Of a stretch of 64,000 nt of DNA, positions 8,601-17,114 are shown in pieces. Position 1 is the stretch's first letter. Every line of letters starts with the position of its first letter. The notes below the pieces were generated by a model that saw only the letters and a program-made list of their open reading frames with translations, was not told where the DNA came from and ran no database searches. The position numbers and the translations under genes are program-made. This stretch comes from Roseiarcus sp036513315 (lineage in GTDB: Bacteria > Pseudomonadota > Alphaproteobacteria > Rhizobiales > Beijerinckiaceae). The DNA is taken from positions 1 through 64,000 of the forward strand of contig DATBZF010000031.1 in the NCBI GenBank assembly GCA_036513315.1, written 5' to 3'.

Positions 8601-9281
8601 TTACTTCGCCCCTGGCGCGACCTCCGGCGCTGGGGCTGGGGCGGCAGGGGCGGACGAATTCTTCTTGCGATGTCTACGTCTGGTTGTCTTTTTCTTCCGA
8701 TTGTCCTTGATTACGGGCTGACTCTCGTTGGACGCCACCGTGACAACCGGAAATCCCGCGGCGGCGGCGGCTTTCTGCCACATCATCGTGTAGCCGGCCA
8801 TATTGAAATGAACGCCTTCGGCGCCGCGCAAGGAACGGTCGCAAATATCGGAACCGCGCATGCTGACATAAATGACGCCGGTGCCGGCCAGTTCATCATG
8901 GAGGACCTCATCCAGTTTTTTGGAAGAGACGTCCCAGGGTTTGAAGACGCAAGGCGGACCGAGCCAGACCAGTTTGACGTCCTGGGCTTTGGCCGCCGCC
9001 AGAATGTCCTGCACCGGCTTTTTCACGTCGACCGCGCCGCCCACGGCGTCATTGGTGCCAAGGCTCATGAAAGCCGTCGTGCCGCGCGGCAATTGGCGAA
9101 TCTGTTCAAGAATCTGGCCGCCATGAATTTCGACGCTGTTTTTGGCGAGCGAGGGGAATTTCGCCGCCCAGGATACGCCGACCCCCAGGCTGTCGCCGAT
9201 AATTTCAGCTTGCTCAGCCATGGCGGCGGACGGAAGGGCAACAAGAGCCGCGGCGCCAAAAGCAAGATTGCGAAGAGACAT
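8601..9281 (-). CDS. Periplasmic SGNH hydrolase-like protein with altered block V
   Basis: 226 residues from the ATG at 9281, chosen because it begins a clean signal peptide (MSLRNLAFGAAALVALPSAAMA). Upstream in-frame sequence looks non-coding. Block I is EIIGDSLGVGVSW, block III is SLGTNDAVGG, and block V reads GAEGVHFNMAGY, where the usual Asp of Asp-x-x-His is Glu. The C-terminus is a basic lysine/arginine-rich stretch (KDNRKKKTTRRRHRKKN) and an alanine-proline tail, likely for binding a polyanionic polymer or the cell wall. First gene of the MBOAT operon; divergent from the L,D-transpeptidase at 9414. Confidence 0.8.
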   Translation of the reverse strand: MSLRNLAFGAAALVALPSAAMAEQAEIIGDSLGVGVSWAAKFPSLAKNSVEIHGGQILEQIRQLPRGTTAFMSLGTNDAVGGAVDVKKPVQDILAAAKAQDVKLVWLGPPCVFKPWDVSSKKLDEVLHDELAGTGVIYVSMRGSDICDRSLRGAEGVHFNMAGYTMMWQKAAAAAGFPVVTVASNESQPVIKDNRKKKTTRRRHRKKNSSAPAAPAPAPEVAPGAK

Positions 9282-9413
9282 GACAACAGCCAAAAGATTT
9301 ATGACATCCGATGAGTAGGTCAGGATGGTTAACGCCCGACTAATTCTCCGCGCAATTGCGGCGACAGCCAAGCCCGCGCCCCTCACCGAAGCGGCTTGCG
9401 GGGAGGCGCTGTT

Positions 9414-9989
9414 TTGCGCGAAGATTTCAAGGCCCCGTCGACCATTCGAGCCGCCCTATTGAGTTCCCGCCTCCTTTCCATCCTCCACGTGCGCGCGGCG
9501 CCGGGAAATCGCGCGCGCGGCTGGCTTGTCGCCGGCAATCTCAGCATTCCCTGCGCGTTGGGCCCGTCAGGGATCGTGCGACGCAAGCGAGAGGGCGACG
9601 GCGGCACGCCGGCGGGGCGGTTCGCGCTGCTTTGGGCGTTTTATCGGCCCGATCGCCAACGGCCTTCCACCAGCGGCGTGCCGATGCGGGTCCTGCGACG
9701 GGATGCTGGCTGGTGCGAGGATTCGCGCAGCCCCTGCTACAACCGGCCAGTGCGGCTGCCGTTCGCGCTCGCCTGCGATTCCATGTGGCGCGGCGATGCG
9801 CTCTACGACCTGACTTTCGTGCTCGACTATAATTTTACACGACGAAAAAAGAGCGCCGGCAGCGCGATTTTCTTTCATCTGGCGCGGCCGGGGCTGACGC
9901 CGACCGCCGGCTGCGTCGCGATCCGCGCCGCCGACATGCGTCGATTGGCGCCAAGGCTGGCGGCGCGAACAATGATGGCGATCGGCTAG
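9414..9989 (+). CDS. YkuD-type L,D-transpeptidase family protein
   Basis: About 191 residues. Conserved blocks of the YkuD/YbiS-like fold are present: GPSGIVRRKREGDGGTPAG near the N-terminus (substrate loop), RRDAGWCEDSRSPCYNR in the middle, and HLARPGLTPTAGCVAI, which supplies the catalytic His and Cys (TAGCV). Enzymes of this fold form 3-3 crosslinks in peptidoglycan or attach proteins to it. No signal peptide is evident, as in a cytoplasmic-looking subgroup common in Rhizobiales. Start: TTG at 9414, preceded by GGGGAGG at 7-nt spacing; another in-frame TTG at 9396 lacks such a site. Divergent from the SGNH/MBOAT operon. Confidence 0.75.
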   Translation: MREDFKAPSTIRAALLSSRLLSILHVRAAPGNRARGWLVAGNLSIPCALGPSGIVRRKREGDGGTPAGRFALLWAFYRPDRQRPSTSGVPMRVLRRDAGWCEDSRSPCYNRPVRLPFALACDSMWRGDALYDLTFVLDYNFTRRKKSAGSAIFFHLARPGLTPTAGCVAIRAADMRRLAPRLAARTMMAIG

Positions 9990-9992
9990 GGT

Positions 9993-10697
9993 TCAGGCGC
10001 GTGCGCCGAAAATAGCGCTGCCGACGCGGACATAAGTAGCGCCGAGCTGCACCGCCAGCTCCCAATCCGCGCTCATTCCCATCGACAATTCGGCGATTCC
10101 GCAACGTTTGGCGATCATTCCGAGGAGCGCGAAATGCGGCGACGCCTGCTCGTCGACGGGTGGGATGCACATCAGTCCGGCGATCTCAAGCTGATATTTT
10201 TCGCGGCACAAGGCGATGAATCCATCGGCGTCGGCTGGGGCGACGCCGGCCTTCTGCGGCTCGGCGCCGGTATTGACCTGCACGAACAGGCGCGGCCTCT
10301 TGCCGGCTTTCGCCATCGCTTCGGCGAGGGCGGCGGCGATCTTTTCGCGATCGACCGTTTGAATGACGTCGAAAGCCTCGACGGCTTCGCGCGCCTTGTT
10401 GCTCTGCAGCGGGCCGATGAGATGAAGCTCGATCGTCTTGCCGAGCCCAGCGGCGCGGGCGCGCAGCTCGGCCCATTTGGGCTGCGCCTCCTGGACCCGG
10501 TTTTCGCCAAACAGAAGCTGGTCGCCCTCGGCGATCGTCGGCCAGATTTCGTCCGCCGAAAAGGTCTTCGACACCGCGATCAGCCGGGTTGAAGCCGGCT
10601 CGCGCCCGCAATCGGCCTCCCGCCGGGCGATCGCCTGGCGAAGCCCGCGCAGCCGCGGCAAGGCGCCGCCGTCGTGCAATGGACCTGTCCCGTTCAA
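9993..10697 (-). CDS. YggS family pyridoxal-phosphate homeostasis protein
   Basis: About 234 residues with the alanine-racemase-like PLP barrel of the PLPBP/YggS family. LIAVSKTFSADEI contains the PLP-binding lysine, FGENRVQEAQPKW is diagnostic, and HLIGPLQSNKAREAV, VQTVDREKIA (read IQTVDREKIA), VNTGAEPQKAGV, LMCIPP and LSMGMSADWELAVQLGATYVRVGSAIFG follow in order. These proteins buffer PLP and affect amino-acid metabolism. Start: the TTG at 10697 has AAGGAG 9 nt upstream and gives a family-typical length; a longer frame begins at TTG 10757. It converges with the transpeptidase gene by 3 bp and is divergent from rpmB. Confidence 0.92.
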   Translation of the reverse strand: MNGTGPLHDGGALPRLRGLRQAIARREADCGREPASTRLIAVSKTFSADEIWPTIAEGDQLLFGENRVQEAQPKWAELRARAAGLGKTIELHLIGPLQSNKAREAVEAFDVIQTVDREKIAAALAEAMAKAGKRPRLFVQVNTGAEPQKAGVAPADADGFIALCREKYQLEIAGLMCIPPVDEQASPHFALLGMIAKRCGIAELSMGMSADWELAVQLGATYVRVGSAIFGARA

Positions 10698-10868
10698 TTG
10701 AGCGATCTCCTTTCGCTTGACGCCCCAAGCCCCTTCCCCTATAGACCGCCGACCCAAGAAGCCACGATTGGATTGGCCGTCGGGACGCTTTTTTAACAGG
10801 CGGCCCCTTTAGGCGTTGATCGGTCGGGCTCTTTTTAAAAATCCCATTCGTTCAGGGGAAGTTGCTCG

Positions 10869-11168
10869 ATGTCACGCCGTTGCGAATTGACGGGAATAGC
10901 CGTTCAGACCGGCAATAAGGTCAGCCATTCCAATCGCAAGACGCGCACGCGCTTCTTGCCGAACCTGTGCAATGTCACGCTGATTTCCGACTCGCTGGCG
11001 CGCTCGGTGCGCCTGCGCGTCGCGGCGGCGGCGCTGCGCTCGGTCGAGCACCGCGGCGGCCTCGACGCGTTCCTGATCAAGGCGCATGACGACGAATTGT
11101 CGCAGGGCGCTCTCGTCCTGAAGCGCGAGATCAAGAAGAAGCTCGCCGAAGCGGCGGCCGCGGCCTGA
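10869..11168 (+). CDS. rpmB: 50S ribosomal protein L28
   Basis: 99 residues, normal for alphaproteobacterial L28. Begins MSRRCELTGIAVQTGNKVSHS and continues RTRFLPNLCNVTLISDSL; both blocks are signatures of bL28. The C-terminal lysine/alanine tail is typical of the class. ATG with a strong AGGGGAAG ribosome-binding site. Single-gene unit with its own terminator immediately downstream; opposite strand to cobT and the YggS gene, an arrangement common in Rhizobiales. Confidence 0.97.
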   Translation: MSRRCELTGIAVQTGNKVSHSNRKTRTRFLPNLCNVTLISDSLARSVRLRVAAAALRSVEHRGGLDAFLIKAHDDELSQGALVLKREIKKKLAEAAAAA

Positions 11169-11202
11169 GTTCTTGCGGCCTTTCCTGTTTCCGCTGTGGA
11201 GC

Positions 11203-11235
11203 AAACCCTCGACGCCGATGCGCCGGGGGTTTTTT
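11203..11235 (+). terminator. Rho-independent terminator of rpmB
   Basis: Left arm AAACCCTCGACGC, loop CGAT, right arm GCGCCGGGGGTTT followed by further Ts. The 13-bp stem contains one wobble and one mismatch. It begins 34 bp after the rpmB stop. Confidence 0.85.
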
Positions 11236-11277
11236 GCGAAGAGACGACAGAGCTACTAAGCTAAACGCCTTCGCCTT

Positions 11278-13221
11278 TCACGCCGCCTTCGTCCCCGCCC
11301 GCATCGGCCGTCCTTGCTTGGTCGGCGCCGGGCTCTGCGCCGCTGATTCGTCGAACAATTCGGCCAGTTTCTCGGTCATCGCCCCGCCCAGCTCCTCGGC
11401 GTCGACGATCGTCACCGCGCGGCGATAATAGCGCGTCACGTCATGGCCGATGCCGATGGCGATCAATTCGATTGGCGAGCGCGTTTCGATCTCCTCGATG
11501 ATGTAACGCAAATGGCGCTCGAGATAATTGCCTGAGTTGACCGATAGCGTGGAATCGTCGACGGGCGCGCCGTCCGAAATCATCATCAGGATGCGCCGCT
11601 GCTCGGAACGCCCGAGCAGACGCTGATGCGCCCAGTCGAGCGCCTCGCCGTCGATATTCTCCTTGAGCAGGCCCTCGCGCATCATCAGGCCGAGATTTTT
11701 GCGGGCGCGCCGCCATGGCGCATCGGCGCTCTTATAGATGAGATGGCGCAGATCGTTGAGGCGGCCCGGGGCGGGGGGTTTGCCTGCCTGCAACCAGGCT
11801 TCACGCGCCTGTCCGCCTTTCCAGGCGCGGGTGGTGAAGCCCAAAATCTCGACCTTGACGCCGCAGCGCTCGAGCGTGCGCGCCAATATGTCGGCGCAGG
11901 TCGCCGCCACCGTGATTGGGCGCCCGCGCATCGAGCCGGAATTGTCGATCAGCAGCGTCACCACCGTATCGCGAAAATCCATGTCCTTTTCGCGCTTGAA
12001 CGACAAAGGTTGCTGAGGATCGATGATGACGCGCGACAGCCGCGCGGGATCGAGCATGCCTTCTTCGAGGTCAAACTCCCAGGAGCGGTTCTGCTGCGCC
12101 ATCAGCCGCCTTTGCAGGCGATTGGCGAGGCGCGCGACGACGCTGGAAAGATTCTGCAATTGCTTGTCGAGATAATCGCGCAGGCGCTGCAATTCCTCGG
12201 GCTCGCAGAGGTCCTCGGCGTTGATGATTTCGTCGAATTTCGTGGTGAAAGCTTTGTAATCAGGCCCGCGACGGTCATGGCCGGAAGAGGGAGAAGGCTT
12301 GCTCTCGGCCGCCTCGTCGGCCTCGCCCGCCTCGGCTTCATCGGGGAATTCGCCGGATGGCGCGTCCGCCGCTTCCATCGCGCCTTCCTCGATTTCGTCG
12401 GATGAATCGTCGGAAGCCTCCATATCCATCGTGTCTTTGGATTGCTCCTCCTGCGCCTCGCCATCGGCGCCATCGGATTCGTCAGCGGGCGCGTCCTCGC
12501 CCGACTCGCCGTCCTCCTCGTCCGCGTCGGCCTGGGAATCGCTCGCCATATCGAGCGAGGCGAGCAGTTTATGAATCGAGCGGGCGAAGGCGCGCTGGTC
12601 GAGAATCGTCGCATCGAGACGGTTGAGTTCACCGCCCGCTTTCTCCTCGATAAAGGGGCGCCACAGGTCGACGATGCGCTGGGCGGCCGCCGGCGGTTGC
12701 AGTCCGGTCAAACGCTCGCGCACCATCATCGCCACCGCTTCGTCAAGCGGCGCATCGGCGCGGTCGGTCACTTCGGCGTAGGGACCGCGATGAAAGCGGT
12801 CGTCGAGCATCGCGGTGAGGTTGGCGGCGACCCCTTCCATCCGGCGCGCGCCAATCGCTTCGACACGCGCCTGCTCGACAGCGTCGAACAGACCGCGGGC
12901 GGCCTGGTTTTGCGGGGCAAAGCGACGATGAACGGCCTCGTCATGGCAGGCGAGCCGCAGCGCCATCGAATCGGCGAGGCCGCGCAGGATCGCCGCCTCG
13001 CGCGGATTGGGCTTGCGCGGCGGCTCGGGCAGGCGCGCCTTGGCGCCGTCGGCGCCGCTGGCCAGCGACGGCTTGTCGGTAGCGAAAGTGATTTCGAGCT
13101 CGGGATGACGCGACATCGCCCGCGCGCAGGAAGCGATCGCCCGCTTGAACGGTTCGTTCGGCGCCTCCGCCTTGCCGGCTGGCTTGCGATTGGTGGGCAT
13201 TTTGATGTCGAGGGGCGGCAT
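11278..13221 (-). CDS. cobT: Cobaltochelatase subunit CobT
   Basis: 647 residues, usual size for CobT. N-terminal helical domain, a long acidic linker (about 230-330, rich in Asp/Glu/Ser), and a C-terminal von Willebrand A domain with the MIDAS motif LLIDNSGSMRGRP. CobT and the AAA+ CobS form the ATPase that loads cobalt into hydrogenobyrinic acid a,c-diamide together with CobN (aerobic B12 synthesis). The VWA domain contacts CobN. Here cobT is 57 bp after an FMN reductase gene and is the last gene of the minus-strand series. An internal ATG seven codons in is a possible start. cobN is not in the window. Confidence 0.96.
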   Translation of the reverse strand: MPPLDIKMPTNRKPAGKAEAPNEPFKRAIASCARAMSRHPELEITFATDKPSLASGADGAKARLPEPPRKPNPREAAILRGLADSMALRLACHDEAVHRRFAPQNQAARGLFDAVEQARVEAIGARRMEGVAANLTAMLDDRFHRGPYAEVTDRADAPLDEAVAMMVRERLTGLQPPAAAQRIVDLWRPFIEEKAGGELNRLDATILDQRAFARSIHKLLASLDMASDSQADADEEDGESGEDAPADESDGADGEAQEEQSKDTMDMEASDDSSDEIEEGAMEAADAPSGEFPDEAEAGEADEAAESKPSPSSGHDRRGPDYKAFTTKFDEIINAEDLCEPEELQRLRDYLDKQLQNLSSVVARLANRLQRRLMAQQNRSWEFDLEEGMLDPARLSRVIIDPQQPLSFKREKDMDFRDTVVTLLIDNSGSMRGRPITVAATCADILARTLERCGVKVEILGFTTRAWKGGQAREAWLQAGKPPAPGRLNDLRHLIYKSADAPWRRARKNLGLMMREGLLKENIDGEALDWAHQRLLGRSEQRRILMMISDGAPVDDSTLSVNSGNYLERHLRYIIEEIETRSPIELIAIGIGHDVTRYYRRAVTIVDAEELGGAMTEKLAELFDESAAQSPAPTKQGRPMRAGTKAA

Positions 13222-13278
13222 AGACGCTTTCGTTTGGGGCGATGATCGACCCCGTTTCCTCAGATATAGCGGACCTAG

Positions 13279-13812
13279 CTAGGCCGCGTCACCCCGGATC
13301 GCTTCGACAAAAGCGTCTAGGGCGGCGCGCAGGGCGGCGGCGAACCGCGGATTGGCCGCGATTTCGGCGGCGTCGACCATCTTTCCCGTCAGCGGCAAGG
13401 CGACGAACGCTTCCGGAATCAGCCGCGCCGACATGGTCGCCAGCGTTTCGCGCAGCGCCGATTGCGCATGAAACGAGCGCGGCGCCGTGTTGATCATGGC
13501 GACCGGCTTGCCGGGAAAGGCATCGCTGGCGACCAGCCAGTCCAGCGCATTCTTGAAAGCGCCGGGCACGCCATGGGCATATTCGGGCGCCGCGATAATG
13601 AGGCCGGCGGCGGAGCCGACTAGCGCGCGCAAGGCGGCGACGGCGGGCGGCGGGGCTTGCTCGTCGTCGTCTGGATTGAATAGGGGCAGGGCGCCGAGAT
13701 CGCGATAGAGCGGGATTTCCACGCCCGGGGGCGCAAGAGCGCTGAGCGCTTCCAACGTCGCCGTATTGGTCGAGGCGGCGCGCAGGCTGCCTGAAAGCGC
13801 GAGAAGCTTCAC
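13279..13812 (-). CDS. NAD(P)H-dependent FMN reductase family protein
   Basis: 177 residues of flavodoxin-like fold. MKLLALSGSLRAASTN is the FMN phosphate-binding loop, APEYAHGVPGAFKNALDWL is the characteristic second FMN-contact loop of the NADPH_FMN_red family, and NTAPRSFHAQSALRETLATM follows. Begins at GTG (13812). Family members reduce FMN, quinones, azo dyes or metal ions; the exact role is unknown. It lies between the DUF29 gene and cobT on the same strand. A flavin reductase beside cobalt chelation genes could supply reduced flavin for cobalt reduction in B12 synthesis, but this is inference from position. Confidence 0.88.
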   Translation of the reverse strand: MKLLALSGSLRAASTNTATLEALSALAPPGVEIPLYRDLGALPLFNPDDDEQAPPPAVAALRALVGSAAGLIIAAPEYAHGVPGAFKNALDWLVASDAFPGKPVAMINTAPRSFHAQSALRETLATMSARLIPEAFVALPLTGKMVDAAEIAANPRFAAALRAALDAFVEAIRGDAA

Positions 13813-13860
13813 TGGCCGGAATCCTCTCTCCCGCGTGCCGCGAGCCGTTCGCCGCCAACG

Positions 13861-14352
13861 CTACGCCTCGTCGCCGGGCCACAGGATCGGTCGTTCTATC
13901 AAATCGGAAAAAGCGAAAGGCAATTTGGCGGGAAAAGTGCGCGTAGGCAGCCCGGTCTCCCGCGCCCCCTCGTCCCGAGCGTCGTCATAAGCATCGGCGA
14001 GCGCCTCGTTGAGCCGCGCCTTGAGGCCAGGATTCTTCCGCAGCTGTCGCACCGCGCGCCGTCTCTGTTCGCGAACGATGATCGCCCAGGAACGGCTCCG
14101 CGCGGCAGGCTGATAGTCCCATTTTAGAAGATGATGCAATAACACACGCAGAGCGCTTTCCAACCGGTGATATTGCTCCTCGCCCACGTCGTCGATTTCC
14201 TCGGCGATGGCCGCGGCGTCGATCTCGGCGATGCGTCCCTCTCGCAGCAGAGACGCCTGCTGCGCCGCCCAAGAATAGAGGTCGCGGTCCTTCGTCGCCG
14301 CAACACCCGCTTTCGTCCTGATTGGGGAACTCGTCTTTCCGGCTCCCGCCAT
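13861..14352 (-). CDS. DUF29 family protein
   Basis: 163 residues from the ATG at 14352, 8 bp after the cobS stop. Matches the DUF29 pattern: DLYSWAAQQASLLREGRI, AAIAEEIDDVGEEQYHRLESALRVLLHHLLKWDYQP, SWAIIVREQRRR, NPGLKARLNEAL, and ET-FPAKLPFAF at the end. DUF29 proteins are helical, of unknown function, frequent in cyanobacteria and proteobacteria and often in multiple mobile copies. Codon use is like the neighbours. Its presence inside a cob gene string looks like an insertion instead of a pathway component. Confidence 0.85.
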   Translation of the reverse strand: MAGAGKTSSPIRTKAGVAATKDRDLYSWAAQQASLLREGRIAEIDAAAIAEEIDDVGEEQYHRLESALRVLLHHLLKWDYQPAARSRSWAIIVREQRRRAVRQLRKNPGLKARLNEALADAYDDARDEGARETGLPTRTFPAKLPFAFSDLIERPILWPGDEA

Positions 14353-14360
14353 CGCCTTCC

Positions 14361-15374
14361 TCAGCTCAGCGCCACATTCAACGCGCTCTCCGGCAATTCC
14401 TGGCCGAAGCAGCGTTGGTAGAATTCGGCGACCAGGGTGCGCTCCAGTTCGTCGCATTTGTTGAGGAAGGTCAGGCGGAAGGCGAAGCCGATATCTTTGA
14501 ATATATCGGCGTTTTCCGCCCAGGTGATCACCGTGCGCGGCGACATTACGGTCGACAGGTCGCCGTTGACAAACGCATTGCGGGTAAGGTCGGCGACGCG
14601 CACCATCTTGTTGATGATGTCGCGCCCGTCTTTGCGAGCGCGGTGATGCGGCGATTTGGCGAGGACGATATCGACCTCCTTGTCATGCGGCAGGTAGTTC
14701 AGCGTCGCCACGATCGACCAGCGGTCCATCTGGCCCTGGTTGATCTGCTGGGTGCCATGATAAAGTCCCGACGTATCGCCGAGGCCGACCGTATTGGCGG
14801 TAGCGAACAGCCGGAAGGCCGGATGCGGGCGGATGACGCGGCGCTGGTCGAGCAATGTCAGCCGGCCGGAAATCTCCAGCACGCGCTGGATGACGAACAT
14901 CACGTCCGGGCGGCCGGCGTCATATTCGTCGAAGCATAGCGCGATATTGTTCTGGATCGCCCAGGGCAGGATGCCGTCGCGAAACTCGGTGACCTGCTTG
15001 CCGTCCTTCAGCACGATCGCATCCTTGCCGACCAGGTCGATGCGCGACACATGGCTGTCGAGATTGATGCGCACCAGCGGCCAGTTGAGGCGCGCGGCGA
15101 CCTGTTCGATATGCGTCGATTTGCCGGTGCCATGATAGCCGGTGATCATAACGCGGCGATTGAAGGCGAAGCCTGCGAGAATGGCGAGCGTGGTGTCGCG
15201 GTCGAACAGGTAATCGGGATCGAAATCGGGCACATGCTCGTCGGGCGCGGAATAGGCGGGCGCCTCCATATCCGAGTCGATGCCGAATATTTTCCGCACG
15301 GAGACGCGCGTGTCGGGCGGTCCCGGAACGGCGCCGGCTGCTTCGGTCTGCGGCTGCGATAAAGCGACTTTCAT
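14361..15374 (-). CDS. cobS: Cobaltochelatase subunit CobS (AAA+ ATPase)
   Basis: 337 residues. N-terminal CobS domain with VRKIFGIDSDMEAP; Walker A GYHGTGKSTH; the very conserved VRINLDSHVSRIDLVGKDAIVLKDGK (read in segments); Walker B ALCFDEYDAG; sensor ATANTVGLGDTSGLYHGT; and the arginine-rich C-terminal lid. It is the ATPase ring that drives cobalt insertion with CobT and CobN. Start: ATG at 15374 with GGAGG 4 nt upstream; a TTG one codon earlier is in frame. Follows the J-domain gene by 130 bp; the same J-domain/cobS/cobT order is widespread in Rhizobiales. Confidence 0.97.
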   Translation of the reverse strand: MKVALSQPQTEAAGAVPGPPDTRVSVRKIFGIDSDMEAPAYSAPDEHVPDFDPDYLFDRDTTLAILAGFAFNRRVMITGYHGTGKSTHIEQVAARLNWPLVRINLDSHVSRIDLVGKDAIVLKDGKQVTEFRDGILPWAIQNNIALCFDEYDAGRPDVMFVIQRVLEISGRLTLLDQRRVIRPHPAFRLFATANTVGLGDTSGLYHGTQQINQGQMDRWSIVATLNYLPHDKEVDIVLAKSPHHRARKDGRDIINKMVRVADLTRNAFVNGDLSTVMSPRTVITWAENADIFKDIGFAFRLTFLNKCDELERTLVAEFYQRCFGQELPESALNVALS

Positions 15375-15507
15375 CAATCCTCCGTTCCCGCCCGGCGAGC
15401 GGGCAGGGCCTCAAGCATTATAGGGACATCCCGCCTCGCGGCGAAAGGCCGATAGCCGTTCCCTCGATCAAGGACAGTCCGGGCCTATGACAAACCGGCG
15501 CTCGCCT

Positions 15508-16104
15508 TCAGACCAGTTTGTTCGATCTCAGGTAATTATAGGCCTGGATGATCTCGCGCAATTTTTCTTCCGACGACCGATCCCCGCCATTGGCGTCGGG
15601 ATGGTGCCGCTTCACCAATTCCTTGTAGCGCGCCTTGATCGCGGCCTCGTCGGCGCGCGCGTCGAGTTCCAGCACGAGGAGCGCCTTGAGCGCAAGCGCG
15701 TTATATCGCGGTTCGTGTTTGTATTTACCGCTCCGCCCCGCGCCGCGCCGACGATAGACGCGCGCTTCGCCGAAAATCGTCTCGTCGCTATGTTCGGGGC
15801 CGCCGCGGGCGCCCCGCTTCGCCCCTAACGGCCAGGTCGGCCGATGGCCGACAATGTCGTCTTTCTGGAATTTGGCGAGCGCCTCGTCGTTCATCCCTCT
15901 GAAATAATCGTAGGTCGCGTTATATTCGCGCACGTGATCCATACAGAAGCAGAAATACTGGCCTTCGCGGTCGCGCCCCATCGGCGCCCGAAAAACGCCT
16001 TCGGCCTTGCATCCCGGATGATTGCAGGGCACGCCGACAGGCTCGGCGGCCTGCGGCGCCGATTTCACCCGGATTCGATCGAATAAACGCGAATTGAGAT
16101 TCAT
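15508..16104 (-). CDS. J-domain (DnaJ-like) protein
   Basis: 198 residues from ATG 16104. The J domain is at the C-terminus (about 135-195): ALLVLELDARADEAAIKARY, then the HPD motif in KRHHPDANGGD, then REIIQAYNYLRS. The N-terminal part has cysteines and histidines that could bind a metal (PCNHPGCKAEG and FCFCMDHVREY), so it may act as a small zinc-binding co-chaperone for DnaK. It is not canonical DnaJ, since G/F and CXXCXGXG regions are absent. Located upstream of cobS and divergent from bolA, a pairing conserved in Rhizobiales. Confidence 0.9.
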   Translation of the reverse strand: MNLNSRLFDRIRVKSAPQAAEPVGVPCNHPGCKAEGVFRAPMGRDREGQYFCFCMDHVREYNATYDYFRGMNDEALAKFQKDDIVGHRPTWPLGAKRGARGGPEHSDETIFGEARVYRRRGAGRSGKYKHEPRYNALALKALLVLELDARADEAAIKARYKELVKRHHPDANGGDRSSEEKLREIIQAYNYLRSNKLV

Positions 16105-16254
16105 TCCGGCGACCTTAAGAGCGAGCCGACCGAGCGGCAAGCCCGTATGTTGCAAAGCGAGAGAGATAAAATTTGCGTGATGACGATGCGACCGAGAAGA
16201 ATGCGCGCGGCGCGCCAATCCCGCGCCACCCTAAACCAAAGATAAGGCAGGCGA

Positions 16255-16524
16255 ATGAACGTTGAGGCCCGCATTAAAGAAAAACTGACCGCCGGACTCG
16301 AGCCGATCAGTCTCGAAGTCGCCGACGAATCGCATCTTCACGCTGGCCATAGCGGCGCCCGCGAAGGCGGCCAGACCCATTACCGTATCAAGGTGGCGTC
16401 GGCGCGCTTCTCCGGCAAGGGGCGCGTCGAACGCCATCGCATGGTTTATGCGCTGCTCGCCGATGAAATCGCGCAAGGCGTTCATGCGCTGGCGTTGCAA
16501 ACGCTGGCGCCGGGCGAACCGTGA
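16255..16524 (+). CDS. bolA: BolA family protein
   Basis: 89 residues. MNVEARIKEKLTAGLEP, then the conserved LEVADESHLHAGHSGA, THYRIKVASARFSGKGRVERHRMVY and EIAQGVHALALQT blocks. The invariant histidine used for Fe-S binding with monothiol glutaredoxins is in ERHRMVY. BolA proteins take part in iron-sulphur trafficking and stress responses. Overlaps the following membrane gene by 4 bp (GTGA), so the two are probably co-translated. Divergent from the J-domain gene. Confidence 0.94.
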   Translation: MNVEARIKEKLTAGLEPISLEVADESHLHAGHSGAREGGQTHYRIKVASARFSGKGRVERHRMVYALLADEIAQGVHALALQTLAPGEP

Positions 16525-17087
16525 GCGAGGGGCGCGCCCAGCAAGAATTGGGACCCTATTCGTTCGAGATGACAGAGGAGGACGCCAGGGTCGCCGCGTC
16601 CCGCGCCGGCCTGCGCGCCGCTCTGTCCGGCCGCCTGTCGCGCAATCACGTGGCGCCGCTGGTCGCCTTCGCGCTCCTCATGGCTTTCATCACGATCCTG
16701 ACGCTGACCGGCCTGATCGGGCGGCGTTTGGGCGATGGCGCGCTGATCCTCGCCGCGATCGGGTTCATGACCGTTCGGATGACAGCGCATTGGCGGCTGC
16801 GCGGCGCGCAAAAGAACAGTCTGGCGGCGATGAGCGTGCTGCAGGAGTCTGCGGCCGTCGTTGTCAGGCTCGATGATTGGGGCCTGCGCATGGATACGTC
16901 CGCGGGCTCTCGCCAAATTTCTTTCGCCGACTGCGGCGACGTCGAACAGGCCGGCGAGATGATTTACCTGTGGCCACGCAAAGGCGAGCCGGCATTCGTG
17001 CCGACGCGCGCCTTCGCCGACGCGCGAGCCGCTCAGGAATTTCTCAGCTTTGTTCGTGCAGGCATGAAGCGCGCAGCCGTGCGTTGA
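16521..17087 (+). CDS. Two-helix membrane protein with YcxB-like C-terminal domain
   Basis: 188 residues, GTG start overlapping the bolA stop. Residues 45-95 form two membrane helices (HVAPLVAFALLMAFITILTL and GALILAAIGFMTV). A cytoplasmic domain follows (SVLQESAAVVVRLDDWGLRM ... ISFADCGDVEQAGEMIYLWP ... PTRAFADARAAQEFLSFVR) that resembles YcxB-like domains, including the pattern of a strand with the phrase D-W-G and the terminal F-x-P-x-R-A-F. Function unknown. Co-transcription with bolA is likely. Confidence 0.7.
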   Translation: MSEGRAQQELGPYSFEMTEEDARVAASRAGLRAALSGRLSRNHVAPLVAFALLMAFITILTLTGLIGRRLGDGALILAAIGFMTVRMTAHWRLRGAQKNSLAAMSVLQESAAVVVRLDDWGLRMDTSAGSRQISFADCGDVEQAGEMIYLWPRKGEPAFVPTRAFADARAAQEFLSFVRAGMKRAAVR

Positions 17088-17114
17088 GCCCGCGCACCGC
17101 CTGTTCGTTACCGC

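Noticed and set aside
9329..9343. CtrA-like box TTAA-N7-CTAA between the SGNH and transpeptidase genes
   Set aside because: One mismatch to the consensus and no functional link to cell-cycle genes; such near matches are expected by chance.
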